A stretch of 41,785 nucleotides of DNA from positions 1 to 41,785 of the forward strand of contig DVOC01000025.1 in assembly GCA_018713905.1 (NCBI GenBank), written 5' to 3'. Positions 23,795 to 34,489 of the stretch are shown in pieces (within the stretch, counting starts at the first letter, position 1; each line of letters begins with the position of its first letter). The notes under the pieces were generated by a model, which saw only the letters and a program-made list of their open reading frames with translations, was not told the DNA's origin and did not search any database. Both the position numbers and the translations under genes were made by a program. The stretch is from Candidatus Fimimonas merdipullorum (lineage in GTDB: Bacteria; Bacillota; Clostridia; Christensenellales; CAG-314).

Positions 23795-24748
23795 ATGAAA
23801 GACATTCAATTTTACGCCAACGGCAGACTGGCGGTGCTTTCCACCAAGCTTTTGGGCGCAGACAAGTTTTTGCGCCTGTCGGAATGTAACACCCTTTCGG
23901 AGGCTGTCAAAGTGCTTACGGAAGGGGGCTACGGCGGCGGAGTGACGGTGGAAAACCCCAACGACTACGAAAAGATACTCATGGCGGAAACGGATTCGGC
24001 AATAAGGCTGTTTGCCGAGCTGTGCTACGATAAATACGCAGTGAAGTACTTTTTGTGCAGGTACGTCTGTCACAACGTAAAGGTGCTTATGAAGCGCAAA
24101 TATATGCGCGTAGAGGGCGTCGACGACTGCTTCGGCTGCGTCGGGCAGGATCTGCCCGCCTTGCAGCAACAGCTGGTAAAGGACGACTATTCCGCCCTGT
24201 CCAAAAACTTGGCGGCGGCGTGCCACGAGGTGGACGTTTTGTTTGCCGACGGCAACAGAAGTCCGCAGGCGGTGGACGTCGTCATCGACAAGGCGATGTT
24301 TGCCGACATGGCGGCGTATGCAAAAAAAAGTCGCTTAAAGCTGGTGCGCGAGCTTAACGAAAGCCTTGCGGACACCACAAACCTTATGCTGCTTTGTCGT
24401 CTTAAAAAGGCGGGGGCAAAACCGCAGGGCTTTGCGCAAGGGGGCAGCATATCGGCAGAAACGCTGCAAAAGCTGTTTGACAACGACGGCGTCGCGGCGG
24501 ATCTCAAACAGCCGTACAAAGATTTTTACGCGCTGTGCACGTCGGAACAAGGTCTTGCGGCTGCGGAGAGGGAACAAAAGAGGCTGCGTAACGCTTTGGT
24601 GCGGAAATACGCCGACTTTTCCACCATTCAGCCGGCGGTGGAGTACTTCTTCAAAAAGACGGAGGAAACGGACAAGGTGCGCATGGTGCTGATAAGCGTC
24701 AAAAACGGCGTGGAAAAGGACAAGATAAAGAGCCTCATTGCGGGATAG
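23795..24748 (+). CDS. ntpC: V-type ATPase subunit C (d-type)
   Basis: Funnel-shaped socket that couples the central stalk (D and F) to the membrane rotor ring. The 317-residue, all-helical sequence has the family features YANGRLAVLSTKLL near the start, the repeated helical bundles, and a C-terminal IQPAVEYFFKKTEETDKVR segment. GGAGAG lies shortly before the ATG. Confidence 0.92.
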   Translation: MKDIQFYANGRLAVLSTKLLGADKFLRLSECNTLSEAVKVLTEGGYGGGVTVENPNDYEKILMAETDSAIRLFAELCYDKYAVKYFLCRYVCHNVKVLMKRKYMRVEGVDDCFGCVGQDLPALQQQLVKDDYSALSKNLAAACHEVDVLFADGNRSPQAVDVVIDKAMFADMAAYAKKSRLKLVRELNESLADTTNLMLLCRLKKAGAKPQGFAQGGSISAETLQKLFDNDGVAADLKQPYKDFYALCTSEQGLAAAEREQKRLRNALVRKYADFSTIQPAVEYFFKKTEETDKVRMVLISVKNGVEKDKIKSLIAG

Positions 24749-24757
24749 GAGAAAAAC

Positions 24758-25087
24758 ATGGTAAACAAAATTGCCGTAATAGGCGACAAGGACAGCGTGC
24801 TGGCGTTCAAATCGGTGGGGGTGGAGGTGTTCGACGCAACCACCGCCGCGCAAGCCAAAAATCTTATAAGGCAGCTTTCGGAAGAGCAGTACGCCGTGTT
24901 GTTTCTGGCGGAAAACCTTGCCGAGCAGATACCCGACGTGCTGGCAAAAGCCAAAACGCGGGCGTATCCCGCCATCATTCCCATTCCCACAACGGCAGTT
25001 TCGTCGGGGTTCGGCATGCAGGGCATAAAGAACGACGTGGAAAAAGCCATAGGCGTGGACATCATTTTTAACAAAGAGGACAAGTAA
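24758..25087 (+). CDS. ntpG: V-type ATPase subunit F
   Basis: Small central-stalk subunit (NtpG in Enterococcus naming) that binds D and tunes the ATPase. The 109-residue protein has the Rossmann-like start [21 protein letters not shown] and the conserved end [22 protein letters not shown] precedes the ATG. The stop overlaps the subunit A start (TAATG). Confidence 0.94.
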   Translation: MVNKIAVIGDKDSVLAFKSVGVEVFDATTAAQAKNLIRQLSEEQYAVLFLAENLAEQIPDVLAKAKTRAYPAIIPIPTTAVSSGFGMQGIKNDVEKAIGVDIIFNKEDK

Positions 25088-26844
25088 TGACTGGAAAAAT
25101 TGTGAAAGTAAGCGGACCGCTTATCGTTGCGGAAAACCTTGCCGACGTGGAAATGTACGACGTGGTAAAGGTGTCGGAGCAAAAGCTTATCGGCGAAGTG
25201 ATAGAACTGCGCAACGACAGGGCAAGTATTCAGGTCTACGAGGAGACCAGCGGTCTCAAAGTGGGCGATCCCGTCGAGTCCACCGGCGCACCCCTTTCGG
25301 TGGAATTGGGGCCGGGGCTTATAGAAAGTATTTTCGACGGCATACAGCGTCCGTTAAACGTGCTGGCGGAAAAATCCGGCAACCGTATCGAACGGGGCGT
25401 GGAGGTCAACTCTCTTGACAGGGAAAAAGCGTGGCATTTCGTGCCCGCCGTCAAGAAGGGCGAAAGCGTCGGCGCGGGGGACGTGCTGGGCACCGTGCAG
25501 GAAACGAGCGTGGTGCTGCACAAAATAATGGTTCCCGTGGGCGTCGATGGCAAAATTTCCTTTATCGCCGCCGAGGGGGACTACACAGTCACGGAAAAAA
25601 TCGCCGAGGTGGGCGGAAAGGACGTCTGCATGATGCAGAAGTGGCCTGTGCGCCGCGGACGCCCGTACAAATCCAAAATGGCGCCCGACCTGCCCATGGT
25701 CACGGGGCAGAGGGTAATAGACACGCTGTTCCCCATAGCCAAAGGGGGCGTGGCGGCAGTGCCCGGACCTTTCGGCAGCGGCAAGACGGTGGTTCAGCAC
25801 CAGCTGGCAAAGTGGGCGGACGCAGACATAATCGTTTACGTCGGCTGCGGCGAGCGCGGCAACGAAATGACGGACGTTTTGCAGGAGTTCCCTCACCTCA
25901 ACGATCCCAAAACGGGGCAGCCGCTTATGAAGCGCACGGTGCTTATAGCCAACACCTCCGACATGCCGGTGGCGGCGCGTGAAGCAAGCATATACACGGG
26001 CATAACCATAGCGGAGTATTTCCGCGATATGGGCTATACCGTAGCAATAATGGCGGACAGTACCTCCCGTTGGGCGGAGGCGCTGCGCGAGATGAGCGGC
26101 AGATTGGAGGAAATGCCGGGCGAGGAGGGATATCCCGCCTACCTTTCCAGCCGTCTTGCCGAGTTCTACGAAAGGGCGGGCATTGTAAAGGTGCTGGGCA
26201 GCGGCGACGTCACGGGAGCCATCTCCGCCATAGGAGCGGTTTCTCCTCCGGGTGGCGACCTGTCCGAACCGGTTTCGCAGGCAACGCTCAGGATAGTAAA
26301 GGTGTTCTGGGGATTGTCGGCGTCGTTGGCTTACAGGCGTCACTTCCCCGCCATAGACTGGCTTACCAGCTACTCGCTGTACGACGACAAGCTGGACAAC
26401 TGGTATTCGGAAAACGTAGCGGAGGATTTCAATGCGCTTAAAGGTGAGCTGCGCATAGTGTTGCAGGAGGAAAGCCAACTCAACGAGATAGTGCGCCTTG
26501 TAGGCATGGACGCTCTGGGCGCAAAGGACAGGCTGACTATGGAAACGGCAAAGTCCGTCCGCGAGGACTACCTTCACCAGAACGCCTTCCACGAGGTGGA
26601 CACCTACACTTCGCTCAACAAACAGTACCTCATGATGAAGCTGATTCTGGGATTTTATCACGAGGCGACGGAGGCGCTGGACAACGGCGCGGAGCTTGCC
26701 GATCTGCTGGCATTGCCCGTAAGGGAGCAGATAGGCCGCGCCAAGTATATAGAGGAATCTCATCTGGACAGATTCGACGAGATTCAACGCAACATCAAAA
26801 GGCAGATAAGCCAACTTGTAAGCAAGGGTGAAGCAAATGTTTAA
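25087..26844 (+). CDS. ntpA: V-type ATPase catalytic subunit A
   Basis: Hydrolyses ATP in the head to drive the rotor, or makes ATP in reverse. 585 residues, standard length. It has the beta-barrel start, the non-homologous bulge region (about 115-190, typical of A subunits) and Walker A GPFGSGKT (227-234). [12 protein letters not shown] carries the catalytic glutamate, and [14 protein letters not shown] is the Walker B region. It overlaps the start of subunit B. Confidence 0.98.
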   Translation: MTGKIVKVSGPLIVAENLADVEMYDVVKVSEQKLIGEVIELRNDRASIQVYEETSGLKVGDPVESTGAPLSVELGPGLIESIFDGIQRPLNVLAEKSGNRIERGVEVNSLDREKAWHFVPAVKKGESVGAGDVLGTVQETSVVLHKIMVPVGVDGKISFIAAEGDYTVTEKIAEVGGKDVCMMQKWPVRRGRPYKSKMAPDLPMVTGQRVIDTLFPIAKGGVAAVPGPFGSGKTVVQHQLAKWADADIIVYVGCGERGNEMTDVLQEFPHLNDPKTGQPLMKRTVLIANTSDMPVAAREASIYTGITIAEYFRDMGYTVAIMADSTSRWAEALREMSGRLEEMPGEEGYPAYLSSRLAEFYERAGIVKVLGSGDVTGAISAIGAVSPPGGDLSEPVSQATLRIVKVFWGLSASLAYRRHFPAIDWLTSYSLYDDKLDNWYSENVAEDFNALKGELRIVLQEESQLNEIVRLVGMDALGAKDRLTMETAKSVREDYLHQNAFHEVDTYTSLNKQYLMMKLILGFYHEATEALDNGAELADLLALPVREQIGRAKYIEESHLDRFDEIQRNIKRQISQLVSKGEANV

Positions 26845-28216
26845 GGAATACAAAACAATCCGCGAGGTAGTGGGGCCGCTTATGCTGGTGGACCACGTGA
26901 GCGGCGTAAGTTACAACGAGCTGGTGGAGATCCGCCAAGAAAACGGCGAAGTGCGCAAGGGCAAGGTGCTGGAAGTAAACGGCGACAGAGCGCTGGTGCA
27001 GCTGTTCGAGGGCACGCAGGGACTGCGTATTTCCACCGCCAAAGCGCGTTTTCTGGGCAGAAGTCTGGAGCTTGCCGTGTCGGAAGACATGATGGGCAGG
27101 GTGTTCAACGGCATGGGCGAACCTATCGACGGCGGCGCCCCCATCATTGCCGACAAGCGGCTGGATATCAACGGTCAGCCCATCAACCCCTACGCAAGGG
27201 ACTATCCCAACGAGTTTATTCAGACGGGCATTTCCGCAATAGACGGGCTCAACACTTTGGTAAGAGGGCAAAAACTGCCGGTGTTTTCCGCCAGCGGTCT
27301 GCCTCACGCACAGCTTGCGGCGCAGATAGCCCGTCAGGCAAAGGTGCTGGGCGACGACGAAAAGTTCGCCGTGGTGTTCGGCGCAATGGGCATAACGTTT
27401 GAGGAAGCGGACTTCTTCATCAAGGACTTCAACAAGACGGGCGCGATAGAGCGCACGGTAATGTTCATCAACCTTGCCAACGACCCCGCCATCGAGCGTA
27501 TTTCCACTCCCCGTATGGCGCTTACCGCAGCGGAATATCTGGCGTTTGAAAAGGGCATGCAGGTGCTGGTCATCCTTACCGACATCACCAACTACGCCGA
27601 GGCGCTGCGCGAAACGTCGGCGGCAAGAAAGGAAGTGCCGGGACGGCGCGGCTACCCCGGATATATGTACACCGACTTGGCGCAGATGTACGAGCGCGCC
27701 GGACGTATTCACGGCTGCAACGGCAGCATAACGCAGATACCCATTCTGTCCATGCCGGAAGAGGACAAAACGCACCCCATTCCCGACCTTACGGGCTACA
27801 TCACCGAAGGACAGATAATTTTGTCCCGCGACCTGTATCAAAGGGGGTGCAATCCTCCAATAGACGTGCTGCCCAGCCTTTCCCGTCTTAAAGACAAGGG
27901 TATAGGCGAAGGCAAAACGCGCAAGGATCACGCCGCCACCATGAACCAGCTGTTCTCCGCATACGCGCAGGGCAAAGAGGCAAAGGAGCTGTCGGCTATT
28001 TTGGGCGAATCGGCGCTGTCCGATACGGACAAACTGTACGCCAAGTTTGCACAGGAATTTGAAAAGCAGTATATAGCTCAAGGCTTCAACACCAACCGTT
28101 CCGTAGAGGAAACGCTGGATCTCGGCTGGAAGCTTTTGGGAATCTTGCCCAGAAGCGAGCTTAAACGTATTTCCGAGGAAATGCTGGACGAACACTACAA
28201 ACCTTACGAGGGCTGA
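26837..28216 (+). CDS. ntpB: V-type ATPase subunit B
   Basis: Non-catalytic head subunit alternating with A. I place the start at ATG 26837, with AAGGGTGA before it; a GTG at 26828 is the alternative. 459 residues. It has no Walker A, as expected, but carries the family marks [53 protein letters not shown] and, at the interface, [17 protein letters not shown]. It overlaps the end of subunit A by eight bases. Confidence 0.97.
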   Translation: MFKEYKTIREVVGPLMLVDHVSGVSYNELVEIRQENGEVRKGKVLEVNGDRALVQLFEGTQGLRISTAKARFLGRSLELAVSEDMMGRVFNGMGEPIDGGAPIIADKRLDINGQPINPYARDYPNEFIQTGISAIDGLNTLVRGQKLPVFSASGLPHAQLAAQIARQAKVLGDDEKFAVVFGAMGITFEEADFFIKDFNKTGAIERTVMFINLANDPAIERISTPRMALTAAEYLAFEKGMQVLVILTDITNYAEALRETSAARKEVPGRRGYPGYMYTDLAQMYERAGRIHGCNGSITQIPILSMPEEDKTHPIPDLTGYITEGQIILSRDLYQRGCNPPIDVLPSLSRLKDKGIGEGKTRKDHAATMNQLFSAYAQGKEAKELSAILGESALSDTDKLYAKFAQEFEKQYIAQGFNTNRSVEETLDLGWKLLGILPRSELKRISEEMLDEHYKPYEG

Positions 28217-28218
28217 AA

Positions 28219-28842
28219 ATGGCAGTTATGAACGTCAATCCCACGCGTATGGAGATGAAGCGTCTGCAAGGACGCCTCAAAACAGCCACGCGGGGACACA
28301 AATTGCTTAAAGACAAAACGGACGAGATGATTCGCCGCTTCATAACGCTGGCAGAGGAAAACAGACGGCTGCGCAAAGAAACGGAAAGCGAACTGGCAAA
28401 GGCGCTTGCCGACTTTACCGTGGCAAAAAGTCAGACGGACGCCAGAATAGTGGAGGAAGCCATTCTCATGCCGGGGCGCAAGGTGACGCTTGCCTGCTCT
28501 AAACGCAAGGTGATGGGTATAGACGTGCCTTCCATTCAGATAGAGGACAACAAGGGGGATATGTATCCCTACAGCTTTCTGTCCGTCACGGCGCAGTTGG
28601 ACGACTCTCTCAGGGGGCTGAACGCCGTCTTGTACAAGCTTATTCAGCTTGCCGAAACGGAAAAGGCGTGCAATATGCTTGCCGACGAGATAGAAAAAAA
28701 CAAGCGTCGCGTAAACGCCTTGGAAAACATCATGATCCCGCAGCTTACCGAAACGATAAAGTACATCAAAATGAAGCTGGACGAAAGCGAGCGTTCGGCA
28801 ACGGTGCGCCTGATGAAGGTAAAGGATATGATAAACGGCTGA
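28219..28842 (+). CDS. ntpD: V-type ATPase subunit D
   Basis: Central rotor shaft running from the head to the socket. The 207-residue protein has the N- and C-terminal helices of the long coiled coil. The conserved opening is NPTRMEMKRLQGRL, followed by GHKLLKDKTDEM, and NALENIMIPQLTETIKYI lies in the C-terminal helix. It is last in the operon, two bases after subunit B, and is followed by a terminator. Confidence 0.97.
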   Translation: MAVMNVNPTRMEMKRLQGRLKTATRGHKLLKDKTDEMIRRFITLAEENRRLRKETESELAKALADFTVAKSQTDARIVEEAILMPGRKVTLACSKRKVMGIDVPSIQIEDNKGDMYPYSFLSVTAQLDDSLRGLNAVLYKLIQLAETEKACNMLADEIEKNKRRVNALENIMIPQLTETIKYIKMKLDESERSATVRLMKVKDMING

Positions 28843-28908
28843 GGTTTTCCAAGTCGGTACGACCGCAAACAATACCCTAAACACAAAGGCGGCGTGCCGC
28901 CGCAAACA

Positions 28909-28934
28909 AAAAGGCTTCTTCGGGAGCCTTTTTT
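28909..28934 (+). terminator. Rho-independent terminator of the V-ATPase operon
   Basis: Stem AAAAGGCT (28909-28916) with AGCCTTTT (28925-28932), closed by a stable TTCG-type loop region, ending in six T's. A smaller GCGGCGTGCCGC hairpin lies just upstream. Confidence 0.92.
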
Positions 28935-29236
28935 GTATGCCCGAAGGGCGCTTGCGCTCAAACTTTCGGTGCGGGGCTTGTCTTGCGGCAAGTGCCTGCC
29001 ACCCGAAGGGCGCGCGCCTGTCCTTGCAGTCGCGCGTTAATGGTGCGCAGCGGGGATCTCATTACGTTCGTGCGGCAAGCCGCTTTGCCTACGCAAGAAG
29101 GTTCTTTGTCTGCCAAAATTCTACGCTGCAAAAATCTGCCGTCGCATTATTCGTCTGCGCAATTGCCTTGGCAGTTCCGCCGTAGGGCGTCGGTCGGGGA
29201 AAAATATTGCTTTTTTCACCCTTTTGCACGCATATT
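28935..29236. other. Intergenic gap without recognisable gene
   Basis: About 300 bases between the V-ATPase terminator and the dnaG promoter. It holds two copies of CCCGAAGGGCGC (28941-28952 and 29002-29013) but no gene or RNA that I recognise. Confidence 0.55.
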
Positions 29237-29264
29237 TTGAGTATATAAGGAAATAAAATAAAAT
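29237..29264 (+). promoter_or_regulatory. Probable SigA-type promoter of dnaG-rpoD
   Basis: -35 TTGAGT (29237-29242), 16-base spacer, -10 TAAAAT (29259-29264) in an AT-rich stretch, about 68 bases before dnaG. Confidence 0.6.
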
Positions 29265-29332
29265 TCATGTATTTTTTTAGGGGAAAAAACAAGTTTATCG
29301 TAAAATTATTATTGTAGGATTTTTCAAGGCGT

Positions 29333-31087
29333 ATGACTGACTTCAAGGACTTTATTCAGCAGGTAAAACGCGCCAACGACATTGCCGACGTCGTAGGCTC
29401 ATATCTGGAGCTTCGTCCCAAGGGGACGACGCTTTTTGCGCGCTGTCCTTTTCACGGCGAAAAGACGGCAAGCTTCAGCGTCAACAGGAACATGCAGATA
29501 TACCATTGTTTCGGCTGCGGCGAAAGCGGCGACGTGATAAAGTTCGTGCAGCAATACGAATCCTGCACCCTTATGGAGGCGTTGGAGATACTTGCCAAAC
29601 GCGCCGGCATAAAAATGCCGGAAACGCGCGAGCAGGCGCAGGACAAGCAGTATCAGGAGAAAAAGCGCAAGCGGGACGAATACTTTGCTATCTGCCGCGA
29701 CGCCGCCGTGTTCTATTTCAAAAATTTCTACGCTCCGCATGGACAGGTCGCAAGGGAATACATGAGCGGCAGAGGCTTCGACGACGCCACGCTGAAAAAG
29801 TTCGGCATAGGCTACTCTCCCGACAGGTTTTCGCTGGTAAAGTTTTTGCAGGGCAAAAAGCATTCCGACGAGGATTGCGTTGCCTGCGGAGTGTTGCAGC
29901 GGGGCAGGGACGGCACCGTTGCCGACGCCCTTGCCGGCAGGCTGATAGTGCCCATCATCAACGTTTCCGGCAAGGTGATAGCCTTCGGCGGCAGGGGATT
30001 GGACGAAAGGACCATTTCCTTCGGCAAATACAAAAACACCGGCGAAAGCCCGCAGTTTATAAAGCGCAACAATCTGTTTGCGTTGAACGTGCTGAAAGAA
30101 CAAAAACAGCAGTCTGCGTTGAAAGAGGTGGTGATGGTGGAAGGGTATATGGACGTTATCGCCATGTATCAGGCGGGGTACAAATGCGCCGTGGCAAGCA
30201 TGGGCACCTCTCTTACGGAAAATCAGGCAAAGCTGCTGTCCCGCATAACGGATACCGTCTATATCTGTTACGACGGCGACGCGGCGGGGCAAAAAGCCAC
30301 CGTGCGCGGGCTGGACATATTGGATTCGGCAGGCATAGAGGTGCGCGTCATGTCCGTACCGGAAAATCTCGATCCCGACGAATACATAAAAAAGTACGGC
30401 GCCGAAGCCTTCGGCGGGCTGATAAAGCAGGCGTTGCCGTTGCCCGACTACAAGCTGCGGCTGTTGGAAAACGCCTATCCCATTTCCTCCGACAACCTCA
30501 CGGTGCGCAACAACGCCATGCCCAAGTACGTGCGGGGCGCGATAAAAATGCTCAGGCAATTAGACGACGTGCGGCAGACGCAATACCTTTCGGCGGTGTC
30601 CATCAAGACGGGCTACTCGCAGGAATATCTGCGCCGCAAGCTGCACGAGGAACAGCCGTCGAGTGCGACGGAGGAGCAGACTGACAGCCTTTCCCCCGCC
30701 GAAAAAGCCAAATTCTTCGTGGCGGCGTGTCTGCTGTCAAATCAGGAATTTGCAACTCTTGCGGAAAAGCCCTATTGCGAAAGCCAGTTTCTTTCCGATT
30801 TGTACGACTACATTTTCCGCTGTTACGACAGGGGCGAAAAACCCCGAACGGACATGCTTTACACCGTCTGTCCCAACGGCACCAAGCAGCAATACGAGGA
30901 CATAATAAACGTAGATTTTTCGCCGCAGCAGCGGCAGAAAAACGAGCTGTACTTCCGTCAGTGCAAAAGCGCTATCGCTACGGAAAACGTGCGGCAAAAA
31001 AGGGAACAACTGCTTGCAAGGCTCAAACAGAACCCCGACGACAGGCAGATTCTGGAAGAAATAGCGCGGTTAAACGAAAAAATTTAG
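29333..31087 (+). CDS. dnaG: DNA primase DnaG
   Basis: Makes RNA primers for replication. The 584-residue protein has the N-terminal CHC2 zinc finger (Cys38, His41, Cys59, Cys62), the RNA-polymerase core with GRLIVPI, and the TOPRIM domain with VEGYMDVI (Glu270) and [10 protein letters not shown]. The C-terminal helicase-binding part is short and less conserved. Ribosome binding site AAGG is modest. It heads the dnaG-rpoD-trmK operon, the classical macromolecular synthesis arrangement of Firmicutes. Confidence 0.97.
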   Translation: MTDFKDFIQQVKRANDIADVVGSYLELRPKGTTLFARCPFHGEKTASFSVNRNMQIYHCFGCGESGDVIKFVQQYESCTLMEALEILAKRAGIKMPETREQAQDKQYQEKKRKRDEYFAICRDAAVFYFKNFYAPHGQVAREYMSGRGFDDATLKKFGIGYSPDRFSLVKFLQGKKHSDEDCVACGVLQRGRDGTVADALAGRLIVPIINVSGKVIAFGGRGLDERTISFGKYKNTGESPQFIKRNNLFALNVLKEQKQQSALKEVVMVEGYMDVIAMYQAGYKCAVASMGTSLTENQAKLLSRITDTVYICYDGDAAGQKATVRGLDILDSAGIEVRVMSVPENLDPDEYIKKYGAEAFGGLIKQALPLPDYKLRLLENAYPISSDNLTVRNNAMPKYVRGAIKMLRQLDDVRQTQYLSAVSIKTGYSQEYLRRKLHEEQPSSATEEQTDSLSPAEKAKFFVAACLLSNQEFATLAEKPYCESQFLSDLYDYIFRCYDRGEKPRTDMLYTVCPNGTKQQYEDIINVDFSPQQRQKNELYFRQCKSAIATENVRQKREQLLARLKQNPDDRQILEEIARLNEKI

Positions 31088-31107
31088 GCAAAGGAGAAAA
31101 CTTTCTG

Positions 31108-32154
31108 ATGGAACTCACACAACAATTTTTGCAGGAACTGTACGAGGGTATCAAAAACGAATCGCAGACGGTAAACTACGACGACGTGGAACAACGTCTG
31201 GAAAAATTGGATATATCTCCCGAACAGAACGCGGAAATATACCGCTATCTGGAAAAATGCGGACTTAAAATAATTGAAAATCTCGGCAAGGACAGCATTT
31301 CTCTGAGCAAGAGTATTAGCGATATCCCATTGGACGATCCCGTAAAGGCGTACCTCAAAGACATTGGCAAGGTGCCTCTGCTTTCCGGCGACGAGGAAGT
31401 GGAGCTTGCGCAAAAAATGCTGGAAGGGGACGAAGAAGCCAAAAGAAAGCTTACCGAAGCCAATTTGCGTCTGGTGGTGTCCATTGCCAAAAGGTACGTA
31501 GGCAGAGGAATGACCTTCCTCGACCTGATACAGGAAGGCAATCTGGGGCTCATAAAGGCGGTAGACAAGTTCGATTGCAGCAAGGGCTTCAAATTTTCCA
31601 CCTACGCCACGTGGTGGATACGTCAGGCGATAACCCGCGCCATAGCCGATCAGGCGCGTACCATAAGAATACCCGTGCATATGGTAGAAACCATCAACCG
31701 TCAGGGACGCACCCAGCGCATACTGTCGCAGGAGCTGGGCAGAGAACCCAGCTCGGAGGAAATAGGGGAAAGAATGGGCATAACGGCGGAAAAGGTGGAG
31801 GAGATCCAAAAGATAGCGCAGGAGCCCGTCAGCTTCGACACCCCCATAGGCGAAGAGGAAGACAGCCATCTTGCCGACTTCATCGAGGACAACAAAACCC
31901 TTTCTCCCAGCGACGTTGCCACCCGCGCAATGCTGCGCAAGGACATAGAGGAACAGCTTGCCAAGCTTACTCCCCGCGAAGCCAAGGTCATACGTCTGCG
32001 CTACGGCTTTGACGACGGCAAACAACGCACTTTGGAAGAAGTGGGCAAGGAGTTCAACGTCACCCGTGAAAGAATACGTCAGATAGAGGCAAAAGCGCTG
32101 CGCAAGCTGCGCAATCCCAGCCGCTCCAAGAGGCTGCGCGACTATCTTGACTAA
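31108..32154 (+). CDS. rpoD: Housekeeping RNA polymerase sigma factor RpoD (SigA)
   Basis: Directs RNA polymerase to the TTGACA/TATAAT promoters seen throughout this window. Start at ATG 31108, eleven bases after AAAGGAG, a rather long spacing. The 348-residue protein is a short Firmicute type. It has a small region 1.1, region 1.2 ([17 protein letters not shown]), region 2 with [20 protein letters not shown] and [15 protein letters not shown], region 3, and region 4.2 with [21 protein letters not shown] small oddity is GRTQRILSQ in region 3.0, where most have a Lys-Leu pair. Confidence 0.97.
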   Translation: MELTQQFLQELYEGIKNESQTVNYDDVEQRLEKLDISPEQNAEIYRYLEKCGLKIIENLGKDSISLSKSISDIPLDDPVKAYLKDIGKVPLLSGDEEVELAQKMLEGDEEAKRKLTEANLRLVVSIAKRYVGRGMTFLDLIQEGNLGLIKAVDKFDCSKGFKFSTYATWWIRQAITRAIADQARTIRIPVHMVETINRQGRTQRILSQELGREPSSEEIGERMGITAEKVEEIQKIAQEPVSFDTPIGEEEDSHLADFIEDNKTLSPSDVATRAMLRKDIEEQLAKLTPREAKVIRLRYGFDDGKQRTLEEVGKEFNVTRERIRQIEAKALRKLRNPSRSKRLRDYLD

Positions 32155-32155
32155 G

Positions 32156-32800
32156 ATGCTTTCTCTGCGGCTCAACAGAATAATCGCCGCGCTGCCTCGG
32201 TGCGAAACGCTTGCCGACGTGGGGTGCGATCACGGGCTGGTGGGCATTGCGGCGCTTCAAAAGGGCGTGGCGCAACAGGTGATTTTTACAGATATCTCTT
32301 TGCCCAGCCTGCAAAAGGCAAAGCAAAACTGTCCGCAGCAGTTGCAAAGCAGGGCAAGCTTCGTGTGCGGCAACGGACTGGGAAACGTGCAGTGCGACTG
32401 CGCCGTGATAGCCGGCATGGGCGGGCTGGAAATAGTACATATTCTCGACGGGTGCGCCTTGCCGGACAAATTGGTGTTGCAGCCCATGCGCAACAGCGTG
32501 CAAGTCAGGCAAAGGCTGATACGCGACTACGAAATTACGCTGGACGAAAAGTTTTTCGACGGCAAGTTCTACGACCTTATAACGGCGCAGGCAAAACGCG
32601 GCGGCAGCGTGCTCACACCCGACGAGCTGACGTTCGGACGTACCAATTTGTTGCGACCGTCTGAGGATTTTGTGACCTTTTTGCGTAAAGAACTTTCCCT
32701 TTGCGACAAAATTTTACAAGACTGCAACGACCAAGCCGTTCTGCAAAGGCGGCGTGAAACCGCCCGCGTGCTTAACATGATACAGGAGGAGAAACTATGA
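32156..32800 (+). CDS. trmK: tRNA (adenine(22)-N1)-methyltransferase TrmK
   Basis: SAM-dependent enzyme that methylates A22 in the D-loop of some tRNAs. I choose ATG 32156, one base after the rpoD stop, because its product begins LSLRLNRI like other TrmK proteins; a TTG at 32147 is possible. 214 residues: SAM motif ADVGCDHGLVGIAAL, the AGMGG motif, and the family stretch LQPMRNSVQVRQRL. It shares ATGA with the next gene. The Nif3/DUF34 gene that often sits after trmK in Firmicutes is missing. Confidence 0.95.
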   Translation: MLSLRLNRIIAALPRCETLADVGCDHGLVGIAALQKGVAQQVIFTDISLPSLQKAKQNCPQQLQSRASFVCGNGLGNVQCDCAVIAGMGGLEIVHILDGCALPDKLVLQPMRNSVQVRQRLIRDYEITLDEKFFDGKFYDLITAQAKRGGSVLTPDELTFGRTNLLRPSEDFVTFLRKELSLCDKILQDCNDQAVLQRRRETARVLNMIQEEKL

Positions 32801-33498
32801 TTCAAAAGGAAATGCTGGAATATCAAGATCTCGATTTGGAATTGGAAAAAATAAAAAACACCGTCGGCAAAAGCCCCGACAACGTCATTCGCGTGCGCGC
32901 CGGCAAGCAGCTTGCCGCCTGCAAGGCGAAAATAAACGAGATAATGCCCAAATACAAAAATCTGCGCGCGCAGTTGGACAACGCCCGCAAGAAGCTGGAA
33001 GCCATCTGCGATCAGGTGGACAAAGTGGGGCAGGAATTGGAAAACGTGGAGATGGACGAACAGGCGGTTTATATGCTCAAAAAGCTTACGGCACAGAAAA
33101 ACGAGCTTGCCGCCGTGGAAAAGGACATAAAGGACATGGGACAGCAGTATGCCGAGGCGGAAGTCAGCCTGCGCAGACTTAGCAAGGATAAGGCTGTTTA
33201 CGAGCAGGAGGAAAAAGTCCATTACGAAAAAGCCAAGGAGTTTTCCGCACAGTTCAGACCGCGTATAGCGGAAATAAAGAGCTTGCAGGAGAAGCTTAAA
33301 GCAAAGATAGATCCCGAGCTTATGACCGCCTACGAAAGGCGGGTGGGACAGGTGAAAACCATTTTCGTCCCGCTTACGGACGGGAACCGCTGCGGCGGCT
33401 GCCGCATGGAAATGCCTCCGGCGCAGGTGAGCAAATTTCAGACCAAAAACTTTATTCTGTGCGAGCATTGCAACAGAATAATCTACAAAAAAGACTGA
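32797..33498 (+). CDS. Coiled-coil zinc-ribbon protein (DUF164 / CdsZ type)
   Basis: A 233-residue protein with a long helical hairpin (about 5-175), rich in Lys, Glu and Ala, and a C-terminal four-cysteine zinc ribbon (Cys199, Cys202, Cys222, Cys225) ending in CEHCNRIIY. This is the widespread C4-type zinc-ribbon family near trmK. Its precise function is unclear: the family is proposed to bind nucleic acid or, in Chlamydia, to act as a chaperone-like adaptor. Start in ATGA overlap with trmK, behind AGGAGGAG. Confidence 0.88.
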   Translation: MIQKEMLEYQDLDLELEKIKNTVGKSPDNVIRVRAGKQLAACKAKINEIMPKYKNLRAQLDNARKKLEAICDQVDKVGQELENVEMDEQAVYMLKKLTAQKNELAAVEKDIKDMGQQYAEAEVSLRRLSKDKAVYEQEEKVHYEKAKEFSAQFRPRIAEIKSLQEKLKAKIDPELMTAYERRVGQVKTIFVPLTDGNRCGGCRMEMPPAQVSKFQTKNFILCEHCNRIIYKKD

Positions 33499-33508
33499 TC
33501 TTTTCAAC

Positions 33509-33537
33509 AAAAAGAGGGGTGCATGCCCCTCTTTTTT
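33509..33537 (+). terminator. Rho-independent terminator of dnaG-rpoD operon
   Basis: Stem AAAGAGGGG (33511-33519) with CCCCTCTTT (33526-33534) and loop TGCATG, ending in a run of six T's, 12 bases after the zinc-ribbon gene stop. Confidence 0.93.
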
Positions 33538-34392
33538 GCTTCCGCGCCGCCTCTTCAACAGAGCGTTCGTCACGGTTTTTCAGCAACGTATTGCATTTTT
33601 TTGTGCCATTTGTTGCTTACAGGCGCGGTAAATACGCTGCAACAACGGTGTTGACGGGCGTTACCCGCCTTTGCCGCTCTTTCCCGTCTTTTTGCTCGTT
33701 CGGTTTCTCTCGGTGCCGCAACGTGCGGAAAGGCGTTTCCGCGTTTTTATCCGGCAAACGGCGCAGGAGGGGGTGCCTTTCGGCATTTGCTTCTTGCTCT
33801 CTACGCAGGCGCTCGTCTGTGTCGCACCCGCTTCGGGGCGACGGCGTTCTTCATTTTTGACGGTAAGCCTTGTCGTGCGCAGCCTTGTCGTTTTGGCAGC
33901 ATTGTTTTTCCGCGGTGTATTTTATCCGCCGTGCGTCTTCGTATGCGGCATAAAAAAAGTTCATATAAATCTTTCAAAACGATACGCAGCCTCTGTGTTA
34001 TTTTAACCGTTTCAATCGAGATATATGAACTGCTTATATTATGCGCCGCAAAAGGCGTTATATTCACGTTTCGGAAATTTTTTTGCGTTATTTTATTTTG
34101 CACGTTTTGTCTGTTTTTTGCCTTACGCTTTTTTCCTGTTTTTTATTGTGTTTTTGTCGGTATGCTCATTGTGCTTTTTGCAAAACGCCGTGTTAAATTG
34201 CCCGCAGTCTGTCGTTTCGCGTTGAGCTTTGCAATGCCTGCGGCGGCTGTGTTTTGTCGTGCTCTGTTGCCGCAACGACTTTTTTGCCCGACGTTTTCGC
34301 CGTTCAAAGGCACATTCGCACGGACGGCGTTTTTCGGCGTAACAAATATTTATTACGTTATACGTATTTACTCTCCCGTGCAAGGCTGTCGC
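33538..34392. other. Long intergenic gap with a T-rich strand
   Basis: About 850 bases without a credible gene. A plus-strand frame of over 200 codons (33787 on) looks artefactual: it is open because of composition, lacks a ribosome binding site and runs into the next gene's start. From about 34040 to 34200 the plus strand is strongly T-rich with many T-runs. An inverted repeat AGTTCATATA / TATATGAACT (33958-33967 and 34022-34031) encloses 54 bases and could close a structured RNA. Confidence 0.5.
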
Positions 34393-34421
34393 TTGACAAT
34401 CGGGGAGTATTGTGGTAGCAT
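34393..34421 (+). promoter_or_regulatory. SigA-type promoter of the GNAT-mrnC-sigH-dnaX operon
   Basis: -35 TTGACA (34393-34398), 17-base spacer, -10 TAGCAT (34416-34421) with an extended TGG before it. It is the only clear promoter for the nine-gene block to 40426. Confidence 0.75.
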
Positions 34422-34489
34422 ACAATCACAATGGATAACTATGCTTGCGCGGCGAAAATTCTTTACGCGCGGCGCAAAAGGAGAAGAAA

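Noticed and set aside
34025-34225. Small hydrophobic membrane peptide gene
   Set aside because: Hydrophobicity comes from T-runs; there is no ribosome binding site or family pattern.
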